Of a stretch of DNA of 64,000 bases, positions 32,640-44,187 are shown in pieces. The notes below the pieces were generated by a model that did no database searches, was not told where the DNA came from, and saw only the letters and a list, made by a program, of their open reading frames with translations. Each line of letters starts with the position of its first letter. Position 1 is the first letter of the stretch. Where the stretch lies: contig NZ_JAJQJI010000001.1 in NCBI RefSeq assembly GCF_021213805.1, positions 248,001 to 312,000 on the forward strand, in the 5' to 3' direction. The DNA is from Mycobacterium sp. MYCO198283 (GTDB lineage Bacteria; Actinomycetota; Actinomycetes; Mycobacteriales; Mycobacteriaceae). The position numbers and the translations under genes are program-made.

Positions 32640-33488
32640 TCAGTCCGCGGTGCGCCGCGCGTAGGCGGCCAGCGCGACCGGCGCGAACACCGAGGTCAGC
32701 AGCACCGACCACAACACCGTCGCCAGCACCGGGTGGTGCAGCGGCAGCGCTGCGTCGGGCGGCGCCGGCGGACCGTTGCCCCGCAGCTCGCGCATGGCCT
32801 GGGCGAGCGACGACACCGGGTTCCACTCGGCGATCACCCGCAGCCAGTGCGGCATCGGGGCCGTCGGCACGAAGGTGTTGGCGAGGAACGTGATCGGGAA
32901 CAGCACCGTGAACATCACGCCGTTGACGGCCTCGACCGAGCGCATCACCGAGCCGACGAGGATCCCGAGCCAGATCAGCCCGAAGCCGAAGACCAGGATG
33001 AGCGCGAACGCCAGCACGGCGTCGACGAACCCGTTGCGGATGCGCCACCCGATGGCCAGGCCCGTCAGCGCCATCACGGCGATGCCCAGCGACGAGTGGA
33101 TGAGGCTTGCGATGCTGCGGCCGATGAGCACCGACGACCGCGAGATCGGCAGCGCCCGGAACCGGTCGACGATGCCTTTCTCGACGTCGTTGGTGAGGCC
33201 CGACGCCACCACGAACGCCGAGAACACGATGGTCTGCGCCTGGATGCCGGGCAGCAGGAACTCGCGGTAGGACGGGCCGCCGGTGTTGGTGATCGACGCG
33301 CCGAAGACGTAGGAGAACAGCAGCACGAACATGATGGGCTGCGCCGTGACGTCCGACAGCATCTCGGGCATGCGGCGGGTGTGGATGAGGTTGCGGCGCA
33401 CCATGACCCATGACTGCTGGGCGATGGTGGTGCGGCGGATGGTCGGCCGCTGGCGGGTGGGTGCGGGCTTCGCCGCGACGTCGGTCAT
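32640..33488 (-). CDS. ABC-2 type transporter permease (DrrB-like)
   Basis: 282 residues with about six membrane helices (for example PIMFVLLFSYVFGASI, AVLAFALILVFGFGLIWLGILVGSV, GVMFTVLFPITFLANTFV). The ABC-2 cytoplasmic element EKGIVDRFRALPISRSSVLIGR is typical of DrrB-type exporters. It forms the membrane part of an exporter with the ATPase encoded just upstream, whose stop overlaps this ATG (ATGA at 33485-33488). Exported substrate unknown; antibiotics or lipids are usual for the family. Confidence 0.9.
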   Translation of the reverse strand: MTDVAAKPAPTRQRPTIRRTTIAQQSWVMVRRNLIHTRRMPEMLSDVTAQPIMFVLLFSYVFGASITNTGGPSYREFLLPGIQAQTIVFSAFVVASGLTNDVEKGIVDRFRALPISRSSVLIGRSIASLIHSSLGIAVMALTGLAIGWRIRNGFVDAVLAFALILVFGFGLIWLGILVGSVMRSVEAVNGVMFTVLFPITFLANTFVPTAPMPHWLRVIAEWNPVSSLAQAMRELRGNGPPAPPDAALPLHHPVLATVLWSVLLTSVFAPVALAAYARRTAD

Positions 33489-34447
33489 GCCGGCTGCTCC
33501 TCGGTGTCGGTGCGGTGGCCCGTCAGCGACAGGAACACGTCGTCGAGGCTCGGCCGGGACAGGCCGAAGTCGTCGACGTCGATCCCGCTGTCGCGCAGCC
33601 AGCCCGCGACGCGGGTCATGTCCGCCAGCCCGTCGGCGGCGGCGGTCAGCCGGCGGGCGCCGGTGTCGACGAACACCTCGGCGCCGGTGCGGGCGAGCAG
33701 GTCGCGCGCCGCGGCGATGTCGTCGGCGCGCGACACCGTGACCACCAGGCTGGCGCTGCCCGCCTGTTCCTTCAGCTGCAGCGGGGTGCCGTGCGCGATG
33801 ATGCGGCCGCGGTCGATCACGACGATGTCGTCGGCGAGCTGATCGGCCTCCTCCAGGTACTGCGTGGTGAGCAGCAGCGTGGTGCCGTCGGCGACCAGCC
33901 CCCGCAGCACGTCCCACAGCTCGATTCGGCTGCGCGGATCGAGGCCCGTGGTGGGTTCGTCGAGGAACAGCACCGGCGGCCGGGCGATCAACCCGACGGC
34001 CAGGTCGAGGCGGCGGCGCATGCCGCCCGAATACGACCGGACCGGGCGGTCGGCGGCGTCGGCGATGGCGAACTGCTCGAGCAGCTCGTCGCCGAGGGCG
34101 CGGAGTTCCCGCCGGGAGACGCCGTAGAGGCTGCCGATCATCCAGATGTTCTCGCGGCCGGTGAGCAACTCGTCGACCGTCGCCGACTGCCCCGTCAGCC
34201 CCATGTTGCGACGGACCATGTCGGGTTGGGTGCGCACGTCGTAGCCGGCGACGCGGGCGGTGCCGCTGGTGGGCACGCTGAGCGTCGTCATCATGCGGAC
34301 GGTGGTGGTCTTCCCGGCACCGTTGGGTCCGAGCAGGCCGAGCACCGTGCCCGGCGGCACCGCGAAGCTCACCCCGTCGACTGCGCGCTGGTCGCCGAAC
34401 ACCTTGACGAGATCGAGCGCTTCGATCGCGGGGGCCGAAGGAGGCAT
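33485..34447 (-). CDS. ABC transporter ATP-binding protein (DrrA-like)
   Basis: 320 residues. Walker A is LLGPNGAGKTTTVRM, the signature is YSGGMRRRLDLA, Walker B is VLFLDEPTTGLD, and the H-loop region is TTQYLEEADQLAD. The C-terminal ~90 residues form the DrrA-type regulatory extension (PSLDDVFLSLTG). It powers the ABC-2 permease encoded immediately downstream. ATG 34447 is chosen; the frame extends to 34555 without similarity. Confidence 0.92.
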   Translation of the reverse strand: MPPSAPAIEALDLVKVFGDQRAVDGVSFAVPPGTVLGLLGPNGAGKTTTVRMMTTLSVPTSGTARVAGYDVRTQPDMVRRNMGLTGQSATVDELLTGRENIWMIGSLYGVSRRELRALGDELLEQFAIADAADRPVRSYSGGMRRRLDLAVGLIARPPVLFLDEPTTGLDPRSRIELWDVLRGLVADGTTLLLTTQYLEEADQLADDIVVIDRGRIIAHGTPLQLKEQAGSASLVVTVSRADDIAAARDLLARTGAEVFVDTGARRLTAAADGLADMTRVAGWLRDSGIDVDDFGLSRPSLDDVFLSLTGHRTDTEEQPA

Positions 34448-34500
34448 GGCCCCTAACTTACGGACGGCCACCGACACGGTGCGAGCCATTTTTGGTGACC

Positions 34501-34561
34501 GCGAGCGTGCGCCGGCGGCACGCTGTCCGCGGCGCGTCGGCGTACAGACACGCACGCTCGC
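34501..34561. repeat. Perfect 11-bp inverted repeat in an intergenic region
   Basis: GCGAGCGTGCG at 34501-34511 is the exact reverse complement of CGCACGCTCGC at 34551-34561. The 39 bases between contain further partial dyads. It lies between the ABC ATPase start and the stop of the pks16-type gene. It may be an intergenic repetitive element or an RNA hairpin terminating transcription of the pks16-type gene. Confidence 0.7.
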
Positions 34562-34573
34562 GGAAACGAGCCC

Positions 34574-36208
34574 CTAGACGACCAGCGAGACCGAGTTGGC
34601 GCGGCGGAGCTTGCCCGACGGCGTCTTCGGGATGGTGCCCGGCCCGAGGACCACGACGTTGCGGGGCCGCACGTCGACCTCGGCCACCACCTCGTGGGCC
34701 ACCTGGTGTTCGATGCGCCGCACCTCCGCCGGGTTCTCCCAGGCGTTCGACTCGACGGCCACCGCGAACGTCTCCCGCGAGTGGCCCGCGTCGAGCCGGA
34801 CGGCGACGGCGCAGCCCGGCCGCACGCCCTCGACGCGCTGGGCGGCGCGCTCGATGTCGGTCGGGTAGATGTTGCGCCCGGCCATGATGATGACGTCCTT
34901 GACGCGGCCGCAGACGACGACGTGGCCGTTCTCCATCAGGTAGCCGAGGTCGCCGGTGTCATACCAACCGTGCTGGTCCTGCGCCGGGACGAAGCCCGCC
35001 ATCGTGATGTAGCCGGGCGTCACCGGCTCGCCGCGCAGCTGGATCACGCCGACGCCGCGGGCCGGCAGTACGTTCCCGTCGTCGTCGACGACCCGCGCCT
35101 CGAGCCCTTCGAGCAGCGGCCCGAGCGAGGCCAGGCGGGTGGTGTTGCCCTTGGTCGACGGCACGGCCCGGCGCAGCGCGGCCAGCAGGTCGGCGTCGAC
35201 CTCGTCGACCACCAGCCCGGCGCCGCACTCGGAGAACGACACCGCCAGCGTGGTCTCGGCCATGCCGTAGGCCGGCAGGATCGCGTCGGGCCGCAGGCCG
35301 AACGGCTTTCCGGCGTCGAGCAGGTCCTCGACGTCGGCGGGGTCGACGGGCTCGGCGCCCGAGAGCGCGAACCGCAGCGTCGACAGGTCGAACTGGCCCG
35401 GCTTGGCCTGCTTGCGGAGCCGCTTGGCGAACAGCGCGTAGGCGAAGTTCGGGGCGGCCGTCATGGTGCCCTTGTACTTGTCGATCAGCTTCGCCCACAG
35501 CAGCGTGTCGCGCAGGAAGTCCATCGGCGTGATCTTGACCAGCTCGGCGCCGAAGTACATCGGGATCGTCAGGAAGCCGACCATGCCCATGTCGTGGAAG
35601 CAGGGCAGCCAGCTCACCATGACGTCGGAGTCGACGTCGTACTGGGCGCCGATGAACATCGCCTCGGCGTTGGAGTAGATGTTGCGGTGGGTGATCTGGA
35701 CGGCCTTGGGGGACCCGGTGGAACCGGAGGTCAGCTGCATGAGCGCCAGGTCGTCCTCGTCGGTGTCGACGGGATCGATCGGCTCGGCCTCGAGCAGATC
35801 GGTGACCTTGAGGACCGTGATGCCCTTCTGCTCCAGCACCGGGATGGCGACCAGGAACGGCTCGCTGACGACGACGGCCTTGGCCTCGATCATGTCCACG
35901 ACGGTCAGGGTGTCCTCGGCCCACACGGCGAGGTCGGTGCGCGGCGTCGGCTGGTGCAGCATCGTGATGCTCGCACCGCGCATCCACAGCGCCTGGGCGG
36001 TGGGGGCGATCTCGACGGGCGCCCCGGCCAGCACGCCGACGGCGTCGCCGCGGCCCACCCCCGCGGCCGCCAGCCCGCCCGCGATGCGGCGGGCCCGCTC
36101 GTGCACCTCGCCCCAGGTGTGGCGCACCGGCTCGTACGGCTCGCCGGTCACCATGCCGCGCGTGCTCGTGCGGGCACTGTGGTACATCTTCTCGGTGAAT
36201 CGGCTCAC
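34574..36208 (-). CDS. Pks16-type fatty-acyl-AMP/CoA ligase
   Basis: 544 residues, the length I recall for M. tuberculosis Pks16 (Rv1013), which despite its name is an adenylate-forming enzyme. Motifs: the P-loop [33 protein letters not shown] and the C-terminal catalytic Lys in [10 protein letters not shown]. It activates a fatty or related acid as acyl-AMP. GTG 36208 ([12 protein letters not shown]) has GAGGAGG upstream. The 259-nt stretch 36209-36467 upstream holds no gene. Confidence 0.88.
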   Translation of the reverse strand: MSRFTEKMYHSARTSTRGMVTGEPYEPVRHTWGEVHERARRIAGGLAAAGVGRGDAVGVLAGAPVEIAPTAQALWMRGASITMLHQPTPRTDLAVWAEDTLTVVDMIEAKAVVVSEPFLVAIPVLEQKGITVLKVTDLLEAEPIDPVDTDEDDLALMQLTSGSTGSPKAVQITHRNIYSNAEAMFIGAQYDVDSDVMVSWLPCFHDMGMVGFLTIPMYFGAELVKITPMDFLRDTLLWAKLIDKYKGTMTAAPNFAYALFAKRLRKQAKPGQFDLSTLRFALSGAEPVDPADVEDLLDAGKPFGLRPDAILPAYGMAETTLAVSFSECGAGLVVDEVDADLLAALRRAVPSTKGNTTRLASLGPLLEGLEARVVDDDGNVLPARGVGVIQLRGEPVTPGYITMAGFVPAQDQHGWYDTGDLGYLMENGHVVVCGRVKDVIIMAGRNIYPTDIERAAQRVEGVRPGCAVAVRLDAGHSRETFAVAVESNAWENPAEVRRIEHQVAHEVVAEVDVRPRNVVVLGPGTIPKTPSGKLRRANSVSLVV

Positions 36209-36467
36209 GACGACCTCCTCGGTGCCCGACTGCGGCTGAGACGCCCGGGTGTCATGCTGCGCTGCCGGATGCCCTCCCGGGCAGAGGCGCGCGTGCACGA
36301 TTCGGGAGCGGTTTCGTCTCGGTTAGGTGATGGCAGGCCGCCGAGGCCACCGGCGGGCACCGGTCGCGACAGCAGGTTCCTCGTAGTCACCGCGGATCAT
36401 CTTAAGCTCCTCTTAGAGAGCCGCCAAATGACACGCGAGAATGAGGCCCGGGTCACACCGCGACGCA

Positions 36468-37424
36468 TCAGGAGCGGGCGGGCGTCGGCACCACCCGGGC
36501 ACCCTGCACCGGCCCGCTGGCGACCCGGACGGTCCGGCACACACCCGCCCCGGAGAGCGCGATCCCGACGTCCACCGCGGCCGACGCCGACGGACACAGG
36601 AAGGCGCACGTCGGGCCGGAACCCGACACGATGCCGGCGAGCGCGCCGGCCTCGGCGCCGGCCCGCAGCGTCCGCCGCAGCCCCGGATCCAGGCTGACGG
36701 CGGCGGCCTGTAGCTCGTTGCCCAGCAGCGGCGCCAGCTGGGCGGCGTCGCCGCTGGCGAGCGCGGCGAGCAGCGGCCCCGGCTCGTCGAGGCGCGGCGG
36801 GTCACCCGTCTCCCGCAGCCGGTCGATCTCGGCGAACACCGCCGGGGTCGACAGGCCGCCGGCGGCGAAGGCCAACACCCAGTGGAAGGTGTTGCGCGCC
36901 AGCACCGTCGCGAGGTCCTCGCCCCGCCCGGTGCCCAGCGCGGTGCCGCCGTGCAGCGCGAACGGCACGTCGCTGCCCAGTTCGGCCGCCAGGGCGTGCA
37001 GGTCGCGGCGCGGCACGCCGAGCTCCCACAATGTGTTCATCGCGACGAGCACGCCGGCGGCGTCCGCGCTGCCACCGGCCATGCCGCCCGCCACCGGGAT
37101 GGACTTCTCGATGGTGATGGCCACATCGGGTGCCCGTCCCACGTGGTCGGCGAGCAGCTCGGCGGCCCGCCACGCCAGGTTGCGTCCGTCGACCGGAACC
37201 GTGTCCGCGCCCTCGCCGACCACCTCCACCGACAGCAGGTCCGCCGTGCGGACGGTGATCTCGTCGAGCAGCGACACGGCGTGGAAGACGGTGGTCAGCT
37301 CGTGGTAACCGTCGTCGCGGACGTCGCCCACCGCGAGATAGAGGTTGACCTTGCCCGGCACCCGCACCGTGACCGAGCCGGTGGCCACCCAATCCACGGC
37401 GGTGCTTCCATCGGAGGCAGACAC
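36468..37424 (-). CDS. ispE: 4-diphosphocytidyl-2-C-methyl-D-erythritol kinase
   Basis: 318 residues of the GHMP kinase family, the fourth step of the MEP isoprenoid pathway. N-terminal [24 protein letters not shown] contains the catalytic Lys region. The ATP motif is [18 protein letters not shown] (PxxxGLGGSSA equivalent), and the third motif is [16 protein letters not shown] 37424 is used. It follows ksgA on the same strand with a 51-nt gap, forming tatD-rpfB-ksgA-ispE. Confidence 0.95.
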   Translation of the reverse strand: MSASDGSTAVDWVATGSVTVRVPGKVNLYLAVGDVRDDGYHELTTVFHAVSLLDEITVRTADLLSVEVVGEGADTVPVDGRNLAWRAAELLADHVGRAPDVAITIEKSIPVAGGMAGGSADAAGVLVAMNTLWELGVPRRDLHALAAELGSDVPFALHGGTALGTGRGEDLATVLARNTFHWVLAFAAGGLSTPAVFAEIDRLRETGDPPRLDEPGPLLAALASGDAAQLAPLLGNELQAAAVSLDPGLRRTLRAGAEAGALAGIVSGSGPTCAFLCPSASAAVDVGIALSGAGVCRTVRVASGPVQGARVVPTPARS

Positions 37425-37475
37425 GCCACCGACCCTAGTGCGCCGACCGGCGGCGCCACGAGCGCTCGCGCACGC

Positions 37476-38414
37476 CTACAGCGTGCGGGCCTGCGACTGC
37501 GGCGACGGCTCGCTCGCATCCCCGCCTGGGGTGGCGGGCTGCTGCCCCGGCTGGTACACCCCGGAGCGCTCCAGCAGCCGGACAAAGTCTGCGATGGACA
37601 GCGTCTCGCCGCGGCGGGCGGGATCGATGCTCGCCGCCAGCAGGCGTGACGCGGACTCGTTGCCGGAGCCGGCCCACTCGGCGAACGCGTTGCGGGACGT
37701 CTTGCGGCGCTGCGCGAACGCGATGTCGATGAGCTCGAAGACCTGCTCGCGGAACGCCGGATCAACCGGCCAGGGCGACGTCGGGTACCGGTCGATGCGC
37801 ACCAGCCCGGAATAGACCCGCGGGATCGGCCAGAACACGGTGGGCGACACCATCCCGAAGCGTTTGACCGGCCCGTAGAACCGGACCTTTGCGCTCGGCA
37901 CGCCGTAGTCCTTGCCGCCGGGCTCGGCGGCGAGCCGCTCGGCGACCTCGGCCTGCACCATGACCATCACGACGCGGATGGTCGGGAACTCGGCGAGCAC
38001 GTGCAGGATCGCGGGCACCGCGATGTTGTACGGCAGGTTGGCGACCACCGCCGTGGGCTGCTTCTCGAGGTCGTCGCGCCCGAGCGTGAGGATGTCGCGA
38101 TTGAGGACCGAGAGCCGGTGGATCTCGCTGTGCGAGTGCTCCGCGATGGTCGTGGGCAGCCGGCGCGCGAGCACCGGATCGATCTCCACGGCCGTGACGT
38201 TTGCTCCGCGATCGAGGAGCCCGAGCGTCAGCGAACCGAGCCCGGGGCCGACTTCGAGGACGTGGTCTGATTTGGTGACGCCCGACGCGGACACGATCCG
38301 GCGCACGGTGTTTCCGTCGTGCACGAAGTTCTGGCCCAGCGCCTTCCGCGGCCGGAAGTCCAGATCCTTGGCAAGGTGCCGTATCTCGGTACGCCCGAGT
38401 AGCCGTATGGTCAC
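37476..38414 (-). CDS. rsmA: 16S rRNA (adenine1518/1519-N6)-dimethyltransferase KsgA
   Basis: 312 residues. [18 protein letters not shown] is the classic N-terminal motif. The SAM-binding motif is [16 protein letters not shown], and the catalytic [11 protein letters not shown] motif lies near residue 125. It dimethylates two adenines at the end of 16S rRNA during small-subunit assembly. GTG 38414 immediately follows the rpfB stop codon with no gap, showing tight coupling. The C-terminal tail ([18 protein letters not shown]) is low complexity. Confidence 0.96.
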   Translation of the reverse strand: MTIRLLGRTEIRHLAKDLDFRPRKALGQNFVHDGNTVRRIVSASGVTKSDHVLEVGPGLGSLTLGLLDRGANVTAVEIDPVLARRLPTTIAEHSHSEIHRLSVLNRDILTLGRDDLEKQPTAVVANLPYNIAVPAILHVLAEFPTIRVVMVMVQAEVAERLAAEPGGKDYGVPSAKVRFYGPVKRFGMVSPTVFWPIPRVYSGLVRIDRYPTSPWPVDPAFREQVFELIDIAFAQRRKTSRNAFAEWAGSGNESASRLLAASIDPARRGETLSIADFVRLLERSGVYQPGQQPATPGGDASEPSPQSQARTL

Positions 38415-39635
<1,221 letters not shown>

Positions 39636-40469
39636 TCAGGCCTCGATGCCGTAGACCCGCCGCGCCGTCGCCGCGGAGTCGGCCGCCAGCTCGTGCGGAT
39701 CGCGGCCGGTGACCTCGGCGAGCGCCCGGACGGTGAAGGGCAGGCAGTAGGGCTCGTTGGGTGCGCCGCGGTAGGGATGCGGCGTGAGGAACGGCGCGTC
39801 GGTCTCCACCAGGAGCTGCCCGGGCGGGATCAGCCGGGCGGCCTCCCGCAGGGCGCCGGCGTTCCGGAAGCTCACCGTGCCCGACAGGCTCAGCAGCCAG
39901 CCGGCGTCCAGGCAGGTGCGGGCCATCGCGGCGTCGGAGGAAAAGCAGTGGAAGATCACCGCGTCCGGCGCGCCCTCGGCCCGCAGCACGTCGAGCACGT
40001 CGTCGTCGCCGTCGCGGTTGTGGATCATCAGCGGCTTGCCGACGCGCTTGGCGAGCTCGATGTGCCAGGCGAACGCCTCCCGCTGGGTGGCCGGGTCGGC
40101 GCAACCGTCGAGCTTGCCGGGCCAGTACCGGTCGATGCCGGTCTCGCCGACGGCGACCACCCGCGGGTGCCCGGCCAGCGCTTCGATCTCGGCGCGCGCG
40201 TCGGAAGTCAGCGCGCCCGCCCGGGTGGGGTGCAGCGCCACCGCGGCCCAGACCCGCTCGTCCCACCCGGCGGCCTCGACCACCCAGCGCGCCGAAGCGA
40301 GGTCGTCGGCGATGGTGACGACGGCCTCGACGCCCACGGCCGCCGCGCGGTCGACGATCGCGCGGACGTCGTCGGCAGCGGCGGCACCGCACGCGTCGAG
40401 ATGGGTGTGCGCGTCGACCAGCGGTGCCAGCGGCTCCGGCAGCGGCGGCCTCTCGCGCGTCTTAGCCAT
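39636..40469 (-). CDS. TatD-family metal-dependent DNase
   Basis: 277 residues. Metal ligands appear in the expected order: VDAHTHLD (HxH), GETGIDRYW (Glu), a His in the MIHNRDGDDD block, FHCFSSDAAMA, and Asp in LVETDAPFL. TatD enzymes are Mg-dependent 3'-5' exonucleases on DNA or RNA. ATG 40469 is used, with GTG 40478 as alternative. It is divergent from metG across 26 nt and precedes rpfB, the same context as Rv1008 in M. tuberculosis from memory. Confidence 0.93.
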   Translation of the reverse strand: MAKTRERPPLPEPLAPLVDAHTHLDACGAAAADDVRAIVDRAAAVGVEAVVTIADDLASARWVVEAAGWDERVWAAVALHPTRAGALTSDARAEIEALAGHPRVVAVGETGIDRYWPGKLDGCADPATQREAFAWHIELAKRVGKPLMIHNRDGDDDVLDVLRAEGAPDAVIFHCFSSDAAMARTCLDAGWLLSLSGTVSFRNAGALREAARLIPPGQLLVETDAPFLTPHPYRGAPNEPYCLPFTVRALAEVTGRDPHELAADSAATARRVYGIEA

Positions 40470-40495
40470 GGCGCACACCCTAAGCTCGACTGCTG

Positions 40496-42028
40496 ATGGA
40501 GCCCTTCTACGTCACGACGGCCATCGCCTACCCGAACGGCGATCCGCACGTCGGCCACGCCTACGAGTACATCGCCACCGACGCGATCGCCCGCTTCAAG
40601 CGGCTCGACGGGTTCGACGTGCGATTCCTCACCGGCACCGACGAGCACGGCCTGAAGATGGTGCAGACGGCGGCTGCCCTGGGCGTGGAGACCGCCGACC
40701 TGGCCCGGCAGAACTCCGATGTGTTCCAGCGGCTGCAGGAGACGCTGAACATCTCCTTCGACCGGTTCATCCGCACCACCGACGCCGACCATTTCGCGGC
40801 GTCGGAGGCGATCTGGCGGCGGATGGCCGACGCCGGCGACATCTACCTGGACAATTACGCGGGCTGGTATTCGGTGCGCGACGAGCGGTTCTTCACCGAG
40901 GGCGAGCTCACCGTCGCGCCCGACGGCAGCCGCCTTGCCACCGAGACCGGCAATCCCGTCACCTGGACCGAGGAGCAGACCTACTTCTTCCGGCTCTCGG
41001 CGTACGCCGAGCGGCTGTTGGCCCACTACGAGGCCCATCCGGAGTTCATCGGCCCCGACGTGCGCCGCAACGAGGTGGTCAGCTTCGTCTCGGGCGGTTT
41101 GCGCGACCTGTCGATCTCGCGGACCTCGTTCGACTGGGGCGTGCCGGTGCCCGACCATCCCGACCATGTCATGTACGTGTGGGTCGACGCGCTGACGAAC
41201 TATCTGACCGGCGTGGGCTATCCAAACACGGCGGCGGAGCCGTTCCGGCGGTATTGGCCGGCCGACCTGCACATGATCGGCAAGGACATCATCCGGTTCC
41301 ACACCGTGTACTGGCCGGCGTTCCTGATGTCGGCGGGCATCGAGCTGCCGCGGCGGGTGTTCGCCCACGGCTTCGTGCTGAACCGCGGCGAGAAGATGAG
41401 CAAGTCGATCGGCAACGTCGTCGACCCGGTGAACCTCGCCACCACCTTCGGTGTGGACCAGCTGCGCTACTTCCTGCTGCGCGAGGTGCCGTTCGGCCAG
41501 GACGGCAGCTACAGCGAAGAGGCGATCATCGGCCGGATCAACACCGACCTCGCCAACGAGCTCGGCAACCTCGCCCAGCGCTCGCTGTCGATGGTGGCCA
41601 AGAATCTCGGCGGCGCGGTGCCCACCCCCGGTGAGCTGACCGCCGACGACGAGGCGCTGCTCGCCGAAGCCGACGCGCTGCTGCCGCGGGTGCGCGAGTG
41701 CTTCGACCAGCAGCAGATGCACCTGGCGCTGGAGGCGATCTGGCTGGTGCTCGGGTCGGCGAACCGGTACTTCTCCGCCCAGGAGCCGTGGCAGGTCCGC
41801 AAGACCGACGAAGCCCGGTTCGCGACGATCCTGTTCACCACGCTGGAGGTGGTGCGCATCGCGACGCTGCTCGCTCAGCCGGTGATGCCGCAGTCGACCG
41901 CCCGGCTGCTGGACCTGCTCGGTGTTGCGGCCGACCAGCGCAGCTTCGCCGCGGTCGGCGCCCGCGTCGTTCCAGGCACCGCCCTGCCGCCGCCGACCGG
42001 AGTGTTCCCGCGCTTCCAGGCGCAGTGA
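40496..42028 (+). CDS. metG: Methionyl-tRNA synthetase
   Basis: 510 residues. The class I HIGH signature is [16 protein letters not shown] and the KMSKS signature is [11 protein letters not shown]. The synthetase lacks the zinc-knuckle Cys cluster (the connecting peptide reads [10 protein letters not shown]) and the C-terminal tRNA-binding appendix, i.e. the short MetRS form of mycobacteria. ATG 40496 is divergent from tatD. It charges initiator and elongator tRNA-Met. Confidence 0.96.
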   Translation: MEPFYVTTAIAYPNGDPHVGHAYEYIATDAIARFKRLDGFDVRFLTGTDEHGLKMVQTAAALGVETADLARQNSDVFQRLQETLNISFDRFIRTTDADHFAASEAIWRRMADAGDIYLDNYAGWYSVRDERFFTEGELTVAPDGSRLATETGNPVTWTEEQTYFFRLSAYAERLLAHYEAHPEFIGPDVRRNEVVSFVSGGLRDLSISRTSFDWGVPVPDHPDHVMYVWVDALTNYLTGVGYPNTAAEPFRRYWPADLHMIGKDIIRFHTVYWPAFLMSAGIELPRRVFAHGFVLNRGEKMSKSIGNVVDPVNLATTFGVDQLRYFLLREVPFGQDGSYSEEAIIGRINTDLANELGNLAQRSLSMVAKNLGGAVPTPGELTADDEALLAEADALLPRVRECFDQQQMHLALEAIWLVLGSANRYFSAQEPWQVRKTDEARFATILFTTLEVVRIATLLAQPVMPQSTARLLDLLGVAADQRSFAAVGARVVPGTALPPPTGVFPRFQAQ

Positions 42029-42042
42029 CGCTCGTCACGTCG

Positions 42043-42069
42043 TGTCACACTTCCCGCCGTGGCGGTGTC
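42043..42069 (+). promoter_or_regulatory. Predicted ECF41 sigma-factor promoter
   Basis: TGTCACA at 42043-42049, a 16-base spacer, and TGTC at 42066-42069. ECF41 sigma factors are known to use TGTCACA-N16-CGTC, so only the first base of the -10 element differs. It lies 47 nt before the oxidoreductase gene that is translationally coupled to the ECF41 sigma gene, implying autoregulation. Confidence 0.75.
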
Positions 42070-42116
42070 TGGAGGTCAGCGGCTCGACGGTGAGCCACTG
42101 ACGCCAGGAGGCAAAT

Positions 42117-43271
42117 ATGACAGCACAAGCCCACGTCGTCGTGCTGGGTGGCGGTTACGCCGGGGTGCAGGCCGCCGACCGGCTGGCCGCCCATGCGCGG
42201 GTGACGCTGGTCAACCCGCGCCCGATGTTCGTGGAACGCATCCGGCTGCACCAACTGGTGGCGGGTAACCACGCCGCCACGGCGGAGTACGAGTCGCTGC
42301 TCGCCGAGGGCGTCTCGCTCGTCGTCGACAGCGCCACCCGGATCGACGCGCCGAACCGCACCGTGCACGTCGCGTCCGGCCGCGAGCCGCTGCACTACGA
42401 CTACCTCGTCTATGCGGTCGGCAGCACCCGCGGCGCGGCCACCGTTCCCGGCGCCGAGTACGCCCACCCGATCGCCGAGTGGGAGTACGCGACCGCGCTC
42501 CGCGCGGCGATCGACGAACTGCACCCGGCCGCGCCGGTGACGGTGGTCGGCGCCGGCCTGACCGGCATCGAGACGGCCGCAGAACTGGCCGAGCAGGGCC
42601 GCAACGTCACGCTGGTCTGCGGCGGGCGGTTGGCGCCGTCGCTGTCGGCCGGCGCGCGTCGGTCGACCGCCCGGCGGCTGGCCGCTCTCGGCGTCACGGT
42701 GCTCGACGACGACACCGTGGTCGAGGTGCGCCGCGACGCGGTCGTCTTCGCCGACGGCGCGGTGCGCCCGAGCGCGGTGACGATCTGGACGGCGGGGTTC
42801 GGCGTGCCGGCACTGGCTGCCGACAGCGGCCTGCGCACCGACGCACTCGGCCGGCTGCTGACCGACGAGACGCTCACCAGCGTCGACGACCCCCACATCG
42901 TGGCGGCCGGCGACTGCGCGGCGCCGTCCGACCGGCCGCTCCGGATGAGCTGCCAGGCCGCGGGTCCGCTGGGCGCGCACGCCGCCGAGACCGTCATCCA
43001 CCGCCTCGCCGGCACCGCGCCGGACGCCATCGCACCGCGGTTCGTCGCCCAGTGCGTGAGCCTCGGCCGGCACGCCGCGACCCTGCAGTTCACCCACATG
43101 GACGACTCGCCCGGGCGCTTCTACCTCGGCGGCCGCATCGCCGCCGCCGCCAAGGAGGCGATCTGCAGGGGCACGGTGTGGGGGCTGCGCCGCGAGGCGC
43201 GCAAGCCCGGCTCGGGTCTGGTGGTCAAGGGCGCCCGCCGCGAGGACCTCGGGGCCCGGGCGGCCGCATGA
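42117..43271 (+). CDS. FAD/NAD(P)-dependent oxidoreductase (NDH-2/AIF-like), ECF41 partner
   Basis: 384 residues of the pyridine nucleotide-disulphide reductase fold. The FAD motif is HVVVLGGGYAGVQAADRL, the NAD(P) motif is VTVVGAGLTGIETAAEL, and the second FAD contact is HIVAAGDCAAPSD. No redox-active CxxC pair is seen, so it resembles type II NADH dehydrogenases or AIF-like enzymes. No C-terminal membrane helix is evident. ATG 42117 has CCAGGAGGC upstream, and the stop overlaps the sigma gene (ATGA). ECF41 sigma factors are typically linked to carboxymuconolactone decarboxylase, oxidoreductase or epimerase genes; this is the oxidoreductase type. Confidence 0.88.
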   Translation: MTAQAHVVVLGGGYAGVQAADRLAAHARVTLVNPRPMFVERIRLHQLVAGNHAATAEYESLLAEGVSLVVDSATRIDAPNRTVHVASGREPLHYDYLVYAVGSTRGAATVPGAEYAHPIAEWEYATALRAAIDELHPAAPVTVVGAGLTGIETAAELAEQGRNVTLVCGGRLAPSLSAGARRSTARRLAALGVTVLDDDTVVEVRRDAVVFADGAVRPSAVTIWTAGFGVPALAADSGLRTDALGRLLTDETLTSVDDPHIVAAGDCAAPSDRPLRMSCQAAGPLGAHAAETVIHRLAGTAPDAIAPRFVAQCVSLGRHAATLQFTHMDDSPGRFYLGGRIAAAAKEAICRGTVWGLRREARKPGSGLVVKGARREDLGARAAA

Positions 43272-44167
43272 CCGCCGTCGGCAGGTCGGAGCACGCCGAG
43301 CGTTTCAGCGTGCTCCGGCCGCTGCTGTTCACCATCGCCTATGAGATCCTCGGCACCGCCACCGAAGCCGACGACGTGCTGCAGGACAGCTACCTGCGCT
43401 GGGCGGAGGTGGACCTGTCGACGGTGCGCGACACGAAAGCCTATCTCGCGCAGCTGGTCACGCGGCAGTCGCTCAACGCGCTGCGGGCCGGCGCCCGCCG
43501 CCGCGAGGAGTACATCGGCCCCTGGCTGCCGGAGCCGCTGCTGCTCGACGAGCACGACCCGGCCTCGGACGTGGTGCTCGCCGAGTCGGTGTCGATGGCC
43601 ATGCTCGTCGTGCTGGAGACGCTCACACCCGACGAGCGCGCGGTGTTCGTGCTCCGCGAGGTGTTCGGCTTCGACCACGACGAGATCGCTTCGGCCGTCG
43701 GCAAATCCGTGGCCGCCGTGCGGCAGCTCGCGCACCGGGCGCGCGAGCACGTCCAGGCGCGGCGCAAGCGGTTCGAGCCGGTCGATCCCGAACAGTCGAT
43801 GCGCGTGGTCGAACGGTTCTTCGCGGCCGCCACCTCCGGCGACATCGACGGGCTGATGGCCGTGCTGGCGCCCGATGTGGTGTGGACCGCCGACAGCGAC
43901 GGCAAGGTCAGCGCCGCCCGCCGCCCGGTGTCGGGCGCCGACCGGGTGGGCAAGCTGGTGCTCGGGCTGATGCGGCTGGCCGGGCAGGGCGGTCGCGCCG
44001 AGCCGGCGTACTACAACGCCGCGCCCGCGCTGAAGCTCTATCTCGGCGACCGCTTCGAGGGCGTCATCTGCGTCGAGATCGTCGACGGCCGGATCACGCA
44101 CTTCTACGCCGTGCGCAACCCCGACAAGCTCGCCGGGGCCGCCGTCGCGAGGTCGATCAGCCGCTGA
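43268..44167 (+). CDS. ECF41-family sigma factor with fused SnoaL-like C-terminal domain
   Basis: 299 residues. Region 2 is LLFTIAYEILGTATEADDVLQDSYLRW, and region 4 is TPDERAVFVLREVFGFDHDEIASAVGKSVAAVRQLAHRA (both read in parts). ECF41 hallmarks are present: the linker YIGPWLPEPL between the regions, DSDGKV in the C-terminal SnoaL-like domain and NPDKL near the end. In this family the fused domain replaces an anti-sigma factor and both activates and restrains the protein. ATG 43268 overlaps the oxidoreductase stop. Inducing signal unknown. Confidence 0.93.
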   Translation: MTAVGRSEHAERFSVLRPLLFTIAYEILGTATEADDVLQDSYLRWAEVDLSTVRDTKAYLAQLVTRQSLNALRAGARRREEYIGPWLPEPLLLDEHDPASDVVLAESVSMAMLVVLETLTPDERAVFVLREVFGFDHDEIASAVGKSVAAVRQLAHRAREHVQARRKRFEPVDPEQSMRVVERFFAAATSGDIDGLMAVLAPDVVWTADSDGKVSAARRPVSGADRVGKLVLGLMRLAGQGGRAEPAYYNAAPALKLYLGDRFEGVICVEIVDGRITHFYAVRNPDKLAGAAVARSISR

Positions 44168-44187
44168 GCTTCTGCGAGGCTGGTGGC

